Shown: positions 1 through 9,337, numbered from the stretch's first letter. The stretch: 64,000 nucleotides of DNA from Streptomyces sp. NBC_00236 (GCF_036195045.1 NZ_CP108100.1:7626001-7690000); one strand, 5' to 3'. Numbers and translations: made by a program. Notes: generated by a model not told the origin, from the sequence alone.

Positions 1-1011
1 CCGACCGCCGATGTCCAGGACCTGGCCGGCTGCGACGCGGTGATCGAGGCCGTCTTCGAGGACACCGGCCTCAAGCACAAGGTGTTCCAGGAGGTCCAGG
101 AGGTGCTCGCCCCGGACGCACTGCTGTGCTCGAACACCTCCACCCTGCCCATCACCGTCCTCGCCGAAGGGGTCGAGCGGCCGCAGGACTTCATCGGCCT
201 GCACTTCTTCTCGCCGGTCGACAAGATGCCGCTGGTGGAGATCATCAAGGGCGGGAAGACGGCGGAGGCAACCCTGGCGCGCGCCTTCGACCTGGTGCGG
301 CAGATCCGCAAGACGCCGATCGTGGTCAACGACTCGCGCGGCTTCTTCACCTCCCGGGTCATCGGCCGCTTCATCGACGAGGGCGTCGCCATGGTCGGCG
401 AGGGCATCGCCCCGGCCTCAGTCGAGCAGGCCGCAGCCCAGGCCGGCTACCCGGCCAAGGTCCTCAACCTGATGGACGAGCTCACCCTGACGCTCCCTCG
501 CAGGATCCGCGAGGAGAGCCGCCGTGCGGTCGAGGCGGCGGGCGGGACCTGGAAGCCGCATCCGGCGGACGCCGTGGTGGACCGGATGATCGACGACTTC
601 GGCCGCCCCGGGCGCAGCGCCGGCGCCGGCTTCTACGAGTACGACGAGAACGGCAGGCGCACCCGCCTCTGGCCGGGACTGCGCGAACACTTCACGGATC
701 CCTCTCAGCAGCCTGCCGACCTGACCGAGATGGCGGAGCGGATGCTCTTCGTCGAGGCGCTGGACGCGGTGCGCTGCCTGGAGGAGGGTGTGCTGGTCTC
801 GGTGGTGGACGCCAACATCGGCTCGCTCCTCGGCATCGGCTTCCCGCCGTGGACCGGTGGCGTGCTGCAGTACATCAACGGCTACGAGGGCGGCCTGCCC
901 GGTTTCGTCGCCCGCGCGCGCGAGCTGGCCGGGAAGCACGGTGAGCGCTTCGCCCCGCCCGGACTGCTGCTGCGCAAGGCCGAGCAGGGCGAGACCTTCA
1001 CCGACGCCTGA
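1..1011 (+). CDS. 3-hydroxyacyl-CoA dehydrogenase / FadB-type multifunctional enzyme, C-terminal part (5' end outside window)
   Basis: The reading frame is open from base 1, so the gene begins before the window. The visible 336 residues contain the end of the NAD-binding 3-hydroxyacyl-CoA dehydrogenase domain (SNTSTLPIT, then HFFSPVDKMPLVEII, the conserved stretch holding the catalytic His) and the C-terminal helical domain (NDSRGFFTSRVIGRFIDEG). It ends in a second helical region (GIGFPPWTGGVLQYINGY) typical of bifunctional FadB/FadJ alpha chains. The enzyme oxidises L-3-hydroxyacyl-CoA to 3-ketoacyl-CoA in beta-oxidation. An acyl-CoA ligase follows 185 bases downstream on the same strand, which fits a fatty-acid degradation locus. 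Whether an N-terminal enoyl-CoA hydratase domain is present cannot be seen here. Confidence 0.93.
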   Translation, partial: PTADVQDLAGCDAVIEAVFEDTGLKHKVFQEVQEVLAPDALLCSNTSTLPITVLAEGVERPQDFIGLHFFSPVDKMPLVEIIKGGKTAEATLARAFDLVRQIRKTPIVVNDSRGFFTSRVIGRFIDEGVAMVGEGIAPASVEQAAAQAGYPAKVLNLMDELTLTLPRRIREESRRAVEAAGGTWKPHPADAVVDRMIDDFGRPGRSAGAGFYEYDENGRRTRLWPGLREHFTDPSQQPADLTEMAERMLFVEALDAVRCLEEGVLVSVVDANIGSLLGIGFPPWTGGVLQYINGYEGGLPGFVARARELAGKHGERFAPPGLLLRKAEQGETFTDA

Positions 1012-1196
1012 TCCCCCCGGGCCCACGGGGCCCACCCCGAATCCGCAGCTTCCGAGCACCGGCCGGGCCCCGCGGCCCGGACCGCGGGAGGCCATCAGGG
1101 CCTTCCGAAGCGCTCCGCCGGCACGCCCGCCGGGGCTCCCCACCGCCCCGGTCTCCTTTCCTCAGACGTTCTCTTCCGACCCGCAAGGAGGCCCCG

Positions 1197-3029
1197 ATGA
1201 CATCAGCGCCCCGCACCACCGGCGACCTGCCCGACGACCCTGCCGACCGGACCCTGCCGCAACTCCTGGCTCGTAACGCACATGAGTACCCCCAACTCCC
1301 CGGCCTCTCCTGGCAGTCGGCAGAGGCGGACGACGGCTGGTCGACACTCACCTGGTCGGAGATCCACGAGCGGACCCGGAGGCTCGCCGCCGGCTACCTG
1401 GCCCTCGGTGTGGGCCGGGGGGACCGCGTGCTGCTGTTGATGTCCAACCGGCCCGAGCACTGGCTGTCCGACCTGGCTCTGGTCCGGCTCGGCGCGGTCC
1501 CGGTGAGCGTCTACGGCACCGCGGCCCCCGAGCAGATCACCCACATCGCCCGCAACTGCCGGGCCCGCGTCGCCGTGGTGGAGGGAGCGGCCCAGGTGCC
1601 GGTGTGGGAGGCGCTGCTGGCCGACCCCGACACCCCGCTGGAGCGCCTGGTGGTGGCCGAACCAGGCGAGGAGGGCAGCCACTTCCCGTACGCCGCACTG
1701 CTCCCCGAGTCGGTGCCGGACGAACTGTCCGGGCAACTGGACGATGCCCGCCCCGAGGACACGCTGACCGTCGTCTACACCTCCGGCACCAGCGGCGAAC
1801 CCAAGGGCGTCGTCCTGACCCACCGGCAGGTGATGGCCAACGCCCTGGCGCTGGATGCCGTGGTGGAACTGCCCCCGCACGTCGAGCACATCTGCTACCT
1901 GCCCTTCGCGCACATCGCGGAGCGGATGCTGGGCATCTATCTGCCCTGCCACCGGGCCTCGCACGTCTACCTCTGCGCGGACCCGACGGGCGTCGCAGCG
2001 GTCGTGCGCAAGGTGCGCCCCGCACAGTTCTTCGGGGTGCCGAGGATCTGGGAGAAGCTGTCGGCCACCGTGCGGGGCATCCTCTCCCTGATGCCGGCCG
2101 AGCAGAGGGCGGTCATCGACCAGGCCTTCGAGATCGCCCGGGAGCACGTCGGGTACCGCGAGCAGGGCAAGACGCCGCCCGCCGAACTCGAAGAGCGCTA
2201 CGCGCGTGTCCGTGAGGACGTGCTGTTGCCCATGCTGGCCGCGGGCGGTCTGGACCGGGTGACCTGGTCGGCCAGCGCCTCCGCGCCGATGTCGGTCGAC
2301 GTGGTGAAGTTCTGGGCCGGCTTCGGCATCGTCATCATGGACGCCTGGGGGCTGACGGAGACCACGGGCGTGGCCACCAGCAACAGCCCGCGGGCCGGAT
2401 TCCGGCTCGGTTCGGTGGGGCGCCCGGTGGACTCCGTGGAGGTCCGCCTCGCCGAGGACGGCGAGATCCTGGTGCGGGGCTCGTCCGTCTTCTCCGGCTA
2501 CCTCCAGGCGGACGGCTCGGTGCTGTCCCCCGTGGACGCCGACGGCTGGCTGGCCACCGGCGACATCGGCCGGATGGACGAGGACGGCTACCTCTGGCTC
2601 ACCGACCGGAAGAAGGAGATGATCATTACCTCCACCGGCAAGAACGTCTCGCCGGCCCTGGTGGAGAACGCGCTCAAGGAACACCCGCTGATCGGCCAGG
2701 CGATGGTGCACGGCGACAACCGCTCCTACCTGGTCGCCCTGCTGGTGCTCGACGCGGAGGCCGCCCCCGCCTGGGCCGCGGCCAACGGCGTCGACACGAC
2801 GGGGGGACCGGCCGGGCTGGCGGAGCACCCCGCCGTCCGGGCAGAGGTGGAGCGGGCGGTCGCCGCGGCCAACTCCCGGCTCAACCGCACCGAGCAGATC
2901 AAACGGTACGAGGTGCTGTCGCAGGAGTGGGGCCCGGCGACCGGCGAGCTGACGCCGTCGCTGAAGATGCGGCGCCGGGTCATCCGGGACAAGTACGCCG
3001 ACGAACTGACCGGGCTCTACGAGGACTGA
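1197..3029 (+). CDS. Long-chain fatty acid-CoA ligase (AMP-forming)
   Basis: 610-residue member of the acyl/adenylate-forming superfamily. The P-loop-like AMP-binding signature YTSGTSGEPKGVVLTH lies near residue 195. Further motifs are the FACL-type linker (YLPFAHIAERM), WGLTETTG, the adenylate-binding TGDIGRMDEDGYLWLTDRKKE, and the C-terminal Lys-bearing tail LTPSLKMRRR. It activates a fatty acid with ATP and CoA, feeding the beta-oxidation enzymes next to it. The ATG at 1197 has an AAGGAGG ribosome site 6-7 bases upstream. Length is normal for FadD15-like bacterial long-chain ligases. Chain-length preference cannot be read from sequence. Confidence 0.93.
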   Translation: MTSAPRTTGDLPDDPADRTLPQLLARNAHEYPQLPGLSWQSAEADDGWSTLTWSEIHERTRRLAAGYLALGVGRGDRVLLLMSNRPEHWLSDLALVRLGAVPVSVYGTAAPEQITHIARNCRARVAVVEGAAQVPVWEALLADPDTPLERLVVAEPGEEGSHFPYAALLPESVPDELSGQLDDARPEDTLTVVYTSGTSGEPKGVVLTHRQVMANALALDAVVELPPHVEHICYLPFAHIAERMLGIYLPCHRASHVYLCADPTGVAAVVRKVRPAQFFGVPRIWEKLSATVRGILSLMPAEQRAVIDQAFEIAREHVGYREQGKTPPAELEERYARVREDVLLPMLAAGGLDRVTWSASASAPMSVDVVKFWAGFGIVIMDAWGLTETTGVATSNSPRAGFRLGSVGRPVDSVEVRLAEDGEILVRGSSVFSGYLQADGSVLSPVDADGWLATGDIGRMDEDGYLWLTDRKKEMIITSTGKNVSPALVENALKEHPLIGQAMVHGDNRSYLVALLVLDAEAAPAWAAANGVDTTGGPAGLAEHPAVRAEVERAVAAANSRLNRTEQIKRYEVLSQEWGPATGELTPSLKMRRRVIRDKYADELTGLYED

Positions 3030-3055
3030 GCCGGGGCGCCTGCTTCCTTCCCGCA

Positions 3056-3097
3056 TGCGACAGGGCGGTCACCCACCGGGGTGACCGCCCTGTCGCA
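3056..3097. terminator. Bidirectional hairpin terminator between convergent genes
   Basis: Perfect 19-bp inverted repeat with a 4-base loop (left arm 3056-3074, right arm 3079-3097). It sits between the 3' ends of the acyl-CoA ligase (+) and the acyl-CoA dehydrogenase (-). There is no long T tract, as usual in Streptomyces. Confidence 0.85.
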
Positions 3098-3107
3098 CAC
3101 GGCCTCC

Positions 3108-4247
3108 TCAGAGGCCGTAGCTCTTGCCGATGACGTCCCGCTGGATCTCGCTGGTCCCGCCGTAGACCGTAGAGACCACCGCGGCCCGCAGATGGCGTTC
3201 CATGTCGAACTCCGTGGTGTAGCCGTAACCACCCATCATCTGCATGCCCTCCAGCGCGGCTCGCTTGGCGATCTCGGTCGCCTTCAGCTTGGCCATCGAC
3301 GCCTCGCGCGGGAACAGCTTGTCCGGCTGGGCGTCGCAGTCCAGAGCCACCTCACGCACCAGCAGCCTGGTGCACTCGAGCTCGGTGGCGAGGTCGGCGA
3401 TCCGGTGCCGCAGCGCCTGGAAGGAGCCGACGGGCCGGCCGAACTGCTCGCGCTCGCGGACGTAGGTGACCGCGTCGTCGAAGGCGCGTCGCGCGAGGCC
3501 CAGCATGTTCGCGGCCAGGAAGAGCCGCTCGTGGTTCAGCCCGGCCATCAACTGCCGCCAGCCGTTGTCCACCTGGCCGACGACCGCGGCGGCGGGCAGC
3601 CGCACGCCGGTGAGGAAGACGTCGTTGACCTCCCGGCCGCCCATGGTGTCGATGCGCCGCACCTCCACTCCCGCGGTGCCGGCCGGCAGATGGAACATGG
3701 TCAGGCCGCCGTGCTTGTCCTCGCCGGTGCGGGCCACCAGCAGGATGTGCTTCGCGCAGTGCGCGTTGGAGATCCAGGTCTTCTGGCCGTCGATCACCCA
3801 CGTGCCGTCCGCCTCCTGCCGGGCCTGGCAGCGCAGCGCGCCGACGTCGGACCCGGCCCCCGGCTCCGACATGGCGATGGCCAGCACCTCACCGCTCACG
3901 GCGCCGGTCAGCACCTCCTGCCGCTGCTGCTCGGTGCCGAACTTCTCGTACGCCTTCGCGGCGATGACGGTGGTGATGAAACCCCCGGCCGGGACCATCC
4001 CGTACGAGGTCTCCTCCAGGAAGAGGCAGGAGTCGGCCAGCCCGCCGCCGGATCCTCCGTACTCCTCGGGCAGACACACCCCGAGCCAGCCCAGCTCGGC
4101 GAGCCTGCCGTACAGCTCGGGGTTGTGGGCTTCACGGCCGTGCGAGGTCAGCGCGTCCCGCTGCTCCCTGGTGCCGCACTCCCGCTTGGCGAAATCTCGG
4201 ACGGCCGCGACGAAATCGGCCTGCTCTTCGGTGAGGCGACTGCCCAT
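3108..4247 (-). CDS. Acyl-CoA dehydrogenase
   Basis: 379-residue flavoprotein covering all three acyl-CoA dehydrogenase domains. The N-terminal helical part has LPEEYGGSGGG. The middle beta domain has the FAD/substrate signature MSEPGAGSDVGAL and GQKTWISNA. The C-terminal helical domain has REQFGRPVGSFQALRH and MQMMGGYGYTTEF, and ends with VYGGTSEIQRDVIG, where the Glu is at the position of the catalytic base of many family members. It introduces the alpha-beta double bond in acyl-CoA and passes electrons to ETF. It converges on the ligase gene and diverges from a TetR gene, suggesting local control. Confidence 0.93.
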   Translation of the reverse strand: MGSRLTEEQADFVAAVRDFAKRECGTREQRDALTSHGREAHNPELYGRLAELGWLGVCLPEEYGGSGGGLADSCLFLEETSYGMVPAGGFITTVIAAKAYEKFGTEQQRQEVLTGAVSGEVLAIAMSEPGAGSDVGALRCQARQEADGTWVIDGQKTWISNAHCAKHILLVARTGEDKHGGLTMFHLPAGTAGVEVRRIDTMGGREVNDVFLTGVRLPAAAVVGQVDNGWRQLMAGLNHERLFLAANMLGLARRAFDDAVTYVREREQFGRPVGSFQALRHRIADLATELECTRLLVREVALDCDAQPDKLFPREASMAKLKATEIAKRAALEGMQMMGGYGYTTEFDMERHLRAAVVSTVYGGTSEIQRDVIGKSYGL

Positions 4248-4264
4248 CAGGTCCTCCGTGGTCC

Positions 4265-4277
4265 GTATGCGTGATAC
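4265..4277. promoter_or_regulatory. Candidate TetR operator
   Basis: GTAT-N5-ATAC imperfect palindrome in the 90-base gap between the divergent acyl-CoA dehydrogenase and TetR genes, just upstream of the dehydrogenase start. TetR proteins commonly bind such divergent gaps. Only the symmetry and position support it. Confidence 0.35.
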
Positions 4278-4337
4278 GAAGTTATGGTAAGCGTTTCATT
4301 ATCTCTACGGGAAGGGTTCGCCGGTATCGTGAGGGTC

Positions 4338-4964
4338 ATGAGAACTGACACGAACGACCCGGGGCTCACCCGGGCCATCGCCCAGCCGGAGACGGAGGAC
4401 CGTACGGCGCTGCGGATCCTCGACGCCGCACTGGAGCAGTTCACCCTTCTGGGCCTGCGCCGCTCCTCCGTGGACGATGTCGCCAAGCGCGCCGGGGTCT
4501 CCCGCGTCACCGTCTTCAGGCGGTTCCAGACGAAGGACAACCTGGTCGAGGCGACCCTGCTGCGCGAGCTCGACCGGTTCTTCCAGCGGCTGGACGCGGC
4601 GGTGGCGGCGCTGCCGACCATGGAGGAGCGGGTCGTCGAGGGCTTCGTGGTGGCCCTGCGCCACACCAGGGCCCATCCGCTCTTCGGTGGCCTGCTGCGT
4701 CTCGAACCCGAGGTCGTGCTGCCCTATCTGACCGTGCAGGGCGGTTTCTCGCTCTCCGCCACGGTCACCTACCTGACGGGCCACCTGCGCCGCGCCCAGC
4801 AGGCCGAGGGTCGCCGTGACGAGGACCCGCAGCCGGTCGCCGAGCTCATGGTGCGCGTCGCCGTCTCGTTCCTCCTCAACCCCGCAAGCTGCATCGAGAT
4901 GGACGACGAGGACCAGGCCCGGGCCTTCGCCCGCCGCTACCTGGCACCGCTGCTGGACGCCTGA
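4338..4964 (+). CDS. TetR/AcrR-family transcriptional regulator
   Basis: N-terminal TetR DNA-binding domain: ALRILDAALEQFTLLGLRRSSVDDVAKRAGVSRVTVFRRFQTKDNLV is the helix-turn-helix. A helical ligand-binding domain follows, for a total of 208 residues. I prefer the ATG at 4338, preceded by GAGGG, to the upstream in-frame ATG at 4284, which would add a poorly conserved 18-residue leader and leave almost no promoter room. It is divergent from the acyl-CoA dehydrogenase and probably represses it and itself, with an acyl-CoA or related ligand. The ligand is inference. Confidence 0.88.
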   Translation: MRTDTNDPGLTRAIAQPETEDRTALRILDAALEQFTLLGLRRSSVDDVAKRAGVSRVTVFRRFQTKDNLVEATLLRELDRFFQRLDAAVAALPTMEERVVEGFVVALRHTRAHPLFGGLLRLEPEVVLPYLTVQGGFSLSATVTYLTGHLRRAQQAEGRRDEDPQPVAELMVRVAVSFLLNPASCIEMDDEDQARAFARRYLAPLLDA

Positions 4965-4995
4965 CCGGCCGGACCCGCGCGGAGGGTCCGGCCGG
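4965..4995. terminator. Hairpin terminator between TetR and aldehyde dehydrogenase genes
   Basis: Perfect 12-bp inverted repeat (4965-4976 with 4984-4995, 7-base loop) starting directly after the TetR stop. The genes on either side converge, so it likely serves both. Confidence 0.75.
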
Positions 4996-5009
4996 CGGGG
5001 CGCAGCCGT

Positions 5010-6515
5010 TCAACGGCGTCGGTGCAGTGCCCGGGCCAGCCGCACCGCGCGCTCCCGCGTGGCGGCCGGAACGTCGAAGGAGGTCAGCGCGATCGGCGGG
5101 GTGAACCGCTGCACCGTGGTCGACTGCACGGAGGTGAAGGAACGCAGTCCTTCCTCGCCGTGGAGCCGCCCGAAGCCGGAGTCCTGCGAACCGCCGAACG
5201 GCAGCGCCGGCACCGCCGCGAAGCCCAGCACCGAGTTCACCGACACCGCCCCCGCGCGCAGCCGCGCCGCGATCGCCGCACCGGCGCGTCCGCTGCGGCA
5301 GAACACCGCGGCTCCCAGGGCGTAACGCGAGGCGTTCGCCCGCTCCACCGCCTCGTCCACGTCGGCCACCGCGTTGACCACCACGACCGGCCCGAAGGTC
5401 TCCTCCGTCATCGCCGCCGCGTCCTCCGGAACGCCGGTCAGCACGACCGGCGCGACGTACGGGGCGCGAATCGACTCGGGCCCGCCCAGCAGGGCACGCG
5501 CACCCGCCGAGACCGCACCGGTCACATGACGTTCGACGATCGCGACCTGGCCCGGCAGCGTCATCGGGCCGTACGCGGCGTCCGCCTCGGCGCCCGGCCG
5601 CAGCGCCTCGGCCCGCTTGACCACCCGTTCGCACAGCGCCGCGTGGATCTCACGCACCGCATAGACGCGCTCGACCCCCGCGCAGGTCTGGCCCGCGTTG
5701 CTCAGCGCACCCCACACGATCGCATCCGCCGCCGCGTCGAGGTCCGCGTCCGCGGTGACGATCACCGCGTCCTTCCCGCCGCACTCGGCGAGGAACGGCG
5801 TCAGCGTCTCGGCGCAGACCGCCATCACCTTGCGAGCGGTCCCCGGCGAACCGGTGAACGCCAGCTTGTCGACCCCGGACCGGGCCAGAGCATCCCCGGT
5901 GGACGCCGCTCCGGTGACGGTGGTGAGCAGCCCGGCGTGCTCGGGCACGGCGGCGTCGAAGAGCCCGGCCAGCAGGACGCCGGTGCCCGGGGTCAGCTCG
6001 GACGGCTTGAAGACCACGGCGTTTCCTGCGGCCAGCGCGTAGCCGATGGAGCCCATCGGGGTGTACAGGGGGTAGTTCCAGGGGCCGATCACGCCGATCA
6101 CGCCCAGCGGCCGGTGCACCAGCGAGGCCCGCTGGTGGACGGTGAACAGTCCGGTGCCCGCCTTCCTCCGGCGCAGCACGCGTCCGGCGTTGCGCGCGGC
6201 CCAGGCCAGGTGCTCCAGCGTGAGGACGACCTCCAGTGCGGCGTCGCCGGCCGGCTTGCCGGTCTCCTCGGCGATGGTGCGGGCCACCGCGTCCAGGTCG
6301 GTGGCGATGGCCTTCTTCCAGCGCAACAGGTGGTCACGGCGCCGGGACGCGGGCAGTGCCGCCCAGCCGGCCTGGGCGGCCCGGGCCCGGGCCGTGGCGC
6401 GGGAGACCTCTTCCGGCCCGTTCAGCGGGTGTTCGGCGATCGGCTCGCCGGTGGCGGGGGAGTGCGTGGTGAAGGTCGCGACGGACGGCGCTGCGACCGG
6501 GGTGGTGTCGGGCAT
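5010..6515 (-). CDS. Aldehyde dehydrogenase (succinate-semialdehyde dehydrogenase-like)
   Basis: 501-residue NAD(P)-dependent aldehyde dehydrogenase. The motifs are in order: VIGPWNYPLYTPMGSIGYALAAGNAVVFKPSE, FTGSPGTARKVM (cofactor loop), LAECGGKDAVIV (general-base Glu) and NAGQTCAGVERV (nucleophilic Cys). The C-terminal ETFGPVVVV and PFGGSQDSGFGR follow. The PWNYPL and CGGKD variants resemble the succinate-semialdehyde branch, but the substrate could also be a medium-chain fatty aldehyde, given the fatty-acid genes next door. It reads toward the TetR gene and stands alone. Confidence 0.9.
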   Translation of the reverse strand: MPDTTPVAAPSVATFTTHSPATGEPIAEHPLNGPEEVSRATARARAAQAGWAALPASRRRDHLLRWKKAIATDLDAVARTIAEETGKPAGDAALEVVLTLEHLAWAARNAGRVLRRRKAGTGLFTVHQRASLVHRPLGVIGVIGPWNYPLYTPMGSIGYALAAGNAVVFKPSELTPGTGVLLAGLFDAAVPEHAGLLTTVTGAASTGDALARSGVDKLAFTGSPGTARKVMAVCAETLTPFLAECGGKDAVIVTADADLDAAADAIVWGALSNAGQTCAGVERVYAVREIHAALCERVVKRAEALRPGAEADAAYGPMTLPGQVAIVERHVTGAVSAGARALLGGPESIRAPYVAPVVLTGVPEDAAAMTEETFGPVVVVNAVADVDEAVERANASRYALGAAVFCRSGRAGAAIAARLRAGAVSVNSVLGFAAVPALPFGGSQDSGFGRLHGEEGLRSFTSVQSTTVQRFTPPIALTSFDVPAATRERAVRLARALHRRR

Positions 6516-6689
6516 CGGGTCTCCTGACGGGGAACGCGAAGGGCGGACGACCGCTGTTCCTGATCTCGCGGGGAGTATCTCGTGAGTCGAAGATACTGAA
6601 ACTATTGAGTTGTTTCATCGGCCGTCAATACTCCCGACGTGATGGAGGCGCGGAAGGCGCCCCGGCGGCGCCTTCGCGCCCGTCCCCGC

Positions 6690-7613
6690 TCAGCCCGCCA
6701 GTTCCCCGAGCAGTTCCCAGGTCCGCCGCCGGTCGTCCTCTCCGGCCAGGTCCGTCCCCGAGAACACCACCTCGGTCGCCCCGGCGTCCCGGTAACGCCG
6801 GACCTCGGCGGCCACCGCCTTCTCGTCGCCGATCACGGCCACGTCACCGGCCCGTGCGGCGCCCGAGAGCTCGACGACCCGCGCGTACGACGGGAACTGT
6901 TCGTAGAACGCGAGCTGCTCCGTGGCAGTCCGGCGGGCGGCTTCGGTGTCGCCCGTGACCACGCCGTGCACCAGTGCCACGATCCGGGGCGCGGGGCGGC
7001 CCGCGGCCTCGGCGGCGGCGGTGACCGCCGGGACGATGTGCTCGGCGAGGGCCCGGGGACCCGCGAGGTAGGGCAGGATCCCGTCCGCCAGCTCGCCGCT
7101 GGCCCGCAGCGCCTGCGGGCCCATCGCGGCCACGAGCAGGGGGACGCCGCCCTCCGCCCCGGGCACGCGCGCGGGGAGCGGGGTCGTCGCCGTGAGCAGC
7201 TCGCCGTGGAAGTCGGCGCTGCCGGTCTCGGTGAGCTGCCGCAGCGCGGTGAGGAACTCGCGCAGGCGGGCGATGGGGCGCTCGTAGGGGATGCCGAAGC
7301 CGGCCTCGGTCAGCGGCTTCGTGCCGAGCGCGAGCCCGAGGTGGTAACGGCCGTGCGTGGCCGCCTGCGCGGTCTGGGCCTGGCTGGAGACCAGCAGCGG
7401 ATGGCGTCCGAAGACCGGGATCGCGGACGTGCCCACCTGGAGTCCGGGCACCTCGCGCCCGACGATCGCCGCGAGCTGGGGGGAATCCGCGCCGAAGGTC
7501 TGCCCGAACCAGGCGGACCGCAGCCCCGCGGCGGCGGCCTCCCCGGCGAGCTGCACGGTGGCGTCGATCTGGTTGGCGGATCCGGTCGCGCTGAGCGCTA
7601 CTCCCACAGTCAT
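6690..7613 (-). CDS. LLM-class (luciferase-like) F420-dependent oxidoreductase
   Basis: 307 residues with a bacterial-luciferase TIM-barrel pattern: early MTVGVALSATG, GTSAIPVFGRHPLL, the LALGTKPLTEAGFGIPYERPIARLREFLTAL segment, and PLLVAAMGPQALRASGELADGILPYLAGPRAL near the flavin phosphate site. Streptomyces homologues generally use coenzyme F420. I chose the ATG at 7613 over the ATG at 7646 because the family starts at MTVG; neither has a strong ribosome site. The substrate is unknown. It is a single gene, transcribed away from the GAPDH gene. Confidence 0.85.
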   Translation of the reverse strand: MTVGVALSATGSANQIDATVQLAGEAAAAGLRSAWFGQTFGADSPQLAAIVGREVPGLQVGTSAIPVFGRHPLLVSSQAQTAQAATHGRYHLGLALGTKPLTEAGFGIPYERPIARLREFLTALRQLTETGSADFHGELLTATTPLPARVPGAEGGVPLLVAAMGPQALRASGELADGILPYLAGPRALAEHIVPAVTAAAEAAGRPAPRIVALVHGVVTGDTEAARRTATEQLAFYEQFPSYARVVELSGAARAGDVAVIGDEKAVAAEVRRYRDAGATEVVFSGTDLAGEDDRRRTWELLGELAG

Positions 7614-7819
7614 GTCAGTGGAGAACCAGGGGTGTTGGCGGCACATTCCGGTTCCCGTATGACGACTTCATGTCCGCTGCGTGAACCCGGTCGAGCTCCG
7701 GCCGGCCCGCCCGCATCGCCTGGCTCCGCGCACTCCGTGACCGTCGGGCGGCACCGTTTGGAAGATCAAAAGACCGACGGGTTACCATATGAGCGCCGCC
7801 TAGCTCGAAAGATAAACCT

Positions 7820-9265
7820 GTGACTGTCAATGACGACTCGTTCACCAATTGGATGCACCGCGAAGAGATCGCGGAGTCGATGATCCCGATCATCGGGAAG
7901 CTGCACCGCGAGAGGGACGTCACCGTCCTTCTGCACAGCCGCTCCCTGGTGAACAAGTCGGTGGTGAGCATCCTCAAGACCCACCGATTCGCCCGGCAGA
8001 TCGACGGCGAGGAGCTCTCGGTCACCGAGACCCTGCCGTTCCTCCAGGCCCTCACCACCCTCGATCTCGGCCCCTCCCAGATCGACATCGGCATGCTCGC
8101 CGCGACGTACAAGGCCGATGACCGCGGCCTTTCCGAGGCGGAGTTCACCGCCGGTGCGGTCGCGGGCGCCACGGGTGCCAACAAGATCGAGCGCCGCGAG
8201 TCCCGTGACGTCGTGCTGTACGGCTTCGGCCGCATCGGCCGTCTGCTGGCCCGGCTGCTCATCGAGAAGGCCGGTTCCGGCAACGGTCTGCGGCTGCGCG
8301 CCATCGTCGTCCGCAAGGGTGCGGGCCAGGACATCGTGAAGCGCGCCTCGCTGCTGCGCCGTGACTCCATCCACGGTCAGTTCCAGGGCACGATCACCGT
8401 CGACGAGGCGAACAACAAGATCATCGCCAATGGCAACGAGATCCAGGTGATCTACTCCGACGACCCGACGTCGGTGGACTACACGGCGTACGGCATCAAC
8501 GACGCCATCCTGATCGACAACACCGGCAAGTGGCGTGACCGCGAGGGCCTCTCGAACCACCTGCGCCCGGGCATCGACAAGGTCGTCCTGACCGCGCCGG
8601 GCAAGGGCGACGTCCTCAACGTCGTGCACGGCGTCAACCACGACATGATCAAGCCGGACGAGCAGATCATCTCGTGCGCCTCGTGCACCACCAACGCGAT
8701 CGTCCCGCCGCTCAAGGCGATGGCGGACGAGTACGGCGTCCTGCGCGGGCACGTGGAGACGATCCACTCGTTCACCAACGACCAGAACCTGCTGGACAAC
8801 TACCACAACTCCGACCGCCGCGGCCGCTCCGCGCCGCTCAACATGGTGATCACCGAGACCGGTGCCGCCTCCGCCGTCGCCAAGGCCCTTCCCGACCTCG
8901 AAGCGACGATCACGGGCAGCTCCATCCGGGTGCCGGTGCCGGACGTCTCGATCGCCATCCTGAGCCTGAAGCTCGGCCGCGAGACGAACCGCGAAGAGGT
9001 CCTGGACTACCTCCGCGACGTGTCGCTCACCTCGCCGCTCAAGCGTCAGATCGACTTCACGACCGCTCCCGACGCGGTGTCGAGCGACTTCATCGGCTCA
9101 CGCCACGCCTCCATCGTCGACGCGGGCCCCACCCAGGTCGACGGCGACAACGCGATCCTCTACCTCTGGTACGACAACGAGTTCGGCTACTCCTGCCAGG
9201 TCATCCGGGTCGTGCAGTACGTCTCCGGCGTGGAGTACCCCACGTACCCCGAACCGGTCCACTGA
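7820..9265 (+). CDS. gap: Glyceraldehyde-3-phosphate dehydrogenase, long form
   Basis: 481 residues: a standard GAPDH core preceded by about 128 extra residues. The core starts with the NAD-binding GFGRIGR (135-141). It contains the active-site SCASCTTN with nucleophilic Cys289, TIHSFTNDQ, DRRGRSAPLNMVITETGAA and the C-terminal WYDNEFGYS. It interconverts glyceraldehyde-3-phosphate and 1,3-bisphosphoglycerate. The N-terminal extension is helical and unrelated to the NAD domain. This long form occurs alongside the classical 330-residue enzyme in actinobacteria and may serve the gluconeogenic direction or a different cofactor (inference). The start is GTG at 7820 with only a weak ribosome site. 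Confidence 0.92.
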   Translation: MTVNDDSFTNWMHREEIAESMIPIIGKLHRERDVTVLLHSRSLVNKSVVSILKTHRFARQIDGEELSVTETLPFLQALTTLDLGPSQIDIGMLAATYKADDRGLSEAEFTAGAVAGATGANKIERRESRDVVLYGFGRIGRLLARLLIEKAGSGNGLRLRAIVVRKGAGQDIVKRASLLRRDSIHGQFQGTITVDEANNKIIANGNEIQVIYSDDPTSVDYTAYGINDAILIDNTGKWRDREGLSNHLRPGIDKVVLTAPGKGDVLNVVHGVNHDMIKPDEQIISCASCTTNAIVPPLKAMADEYGVLRGHVETIHSFTNDQNLLDNYHNSDRRGRSAPLNMVITETGAASAVAKALPDLEATITGSSIRVPVPDVSIAILSLKLGRETNREEVLDYLRDVSLTSPLKRQIDFTTAPDAVSSDFIGSRHASIVDAGPTQVDGDNAILYLWYDNEFGYSCQVIRVVQYVSGVEYPTYPEPVH

Positions 9266-9287
9266 TCCCGGCGCTTCGCCGACACCA

Positions 9288-9331
9288 CGAGGACCGGCCC
9301 CACCCGCATCGACGGATGGGACCGGCCCTCG
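9288..9331 (+). terminator. Probable terminator of the GAPDH gene
   Basis: Long inverted repeat with a few mismatches (CGAGG...CCTCG arms around a 10-base loop), just after the GAPDH stop and before the convergent EF-G-like gene. Confidence 0.55.
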
Positions 9332-9337
9332 TGTGCG

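Noticed and set aside
1203..3056. 617-residue minus-strand ORF opposite the acyl-CoA ligase, and similar long mirror ORFs (e.g. 3081-4274, 5022-6527, 9677-11440)
   Set aside because: High-GC mirror frames. No ribosome sites, biased Arg/His/Gly/Pro composition, and the other strand holds a gene with clear family motifs.
4284..4337. Upstream in-frame start for the TetR gene
   Set aside because: No ribosome site and it would leave almost no promoter space; the later ATG with GAGGG is preferred.
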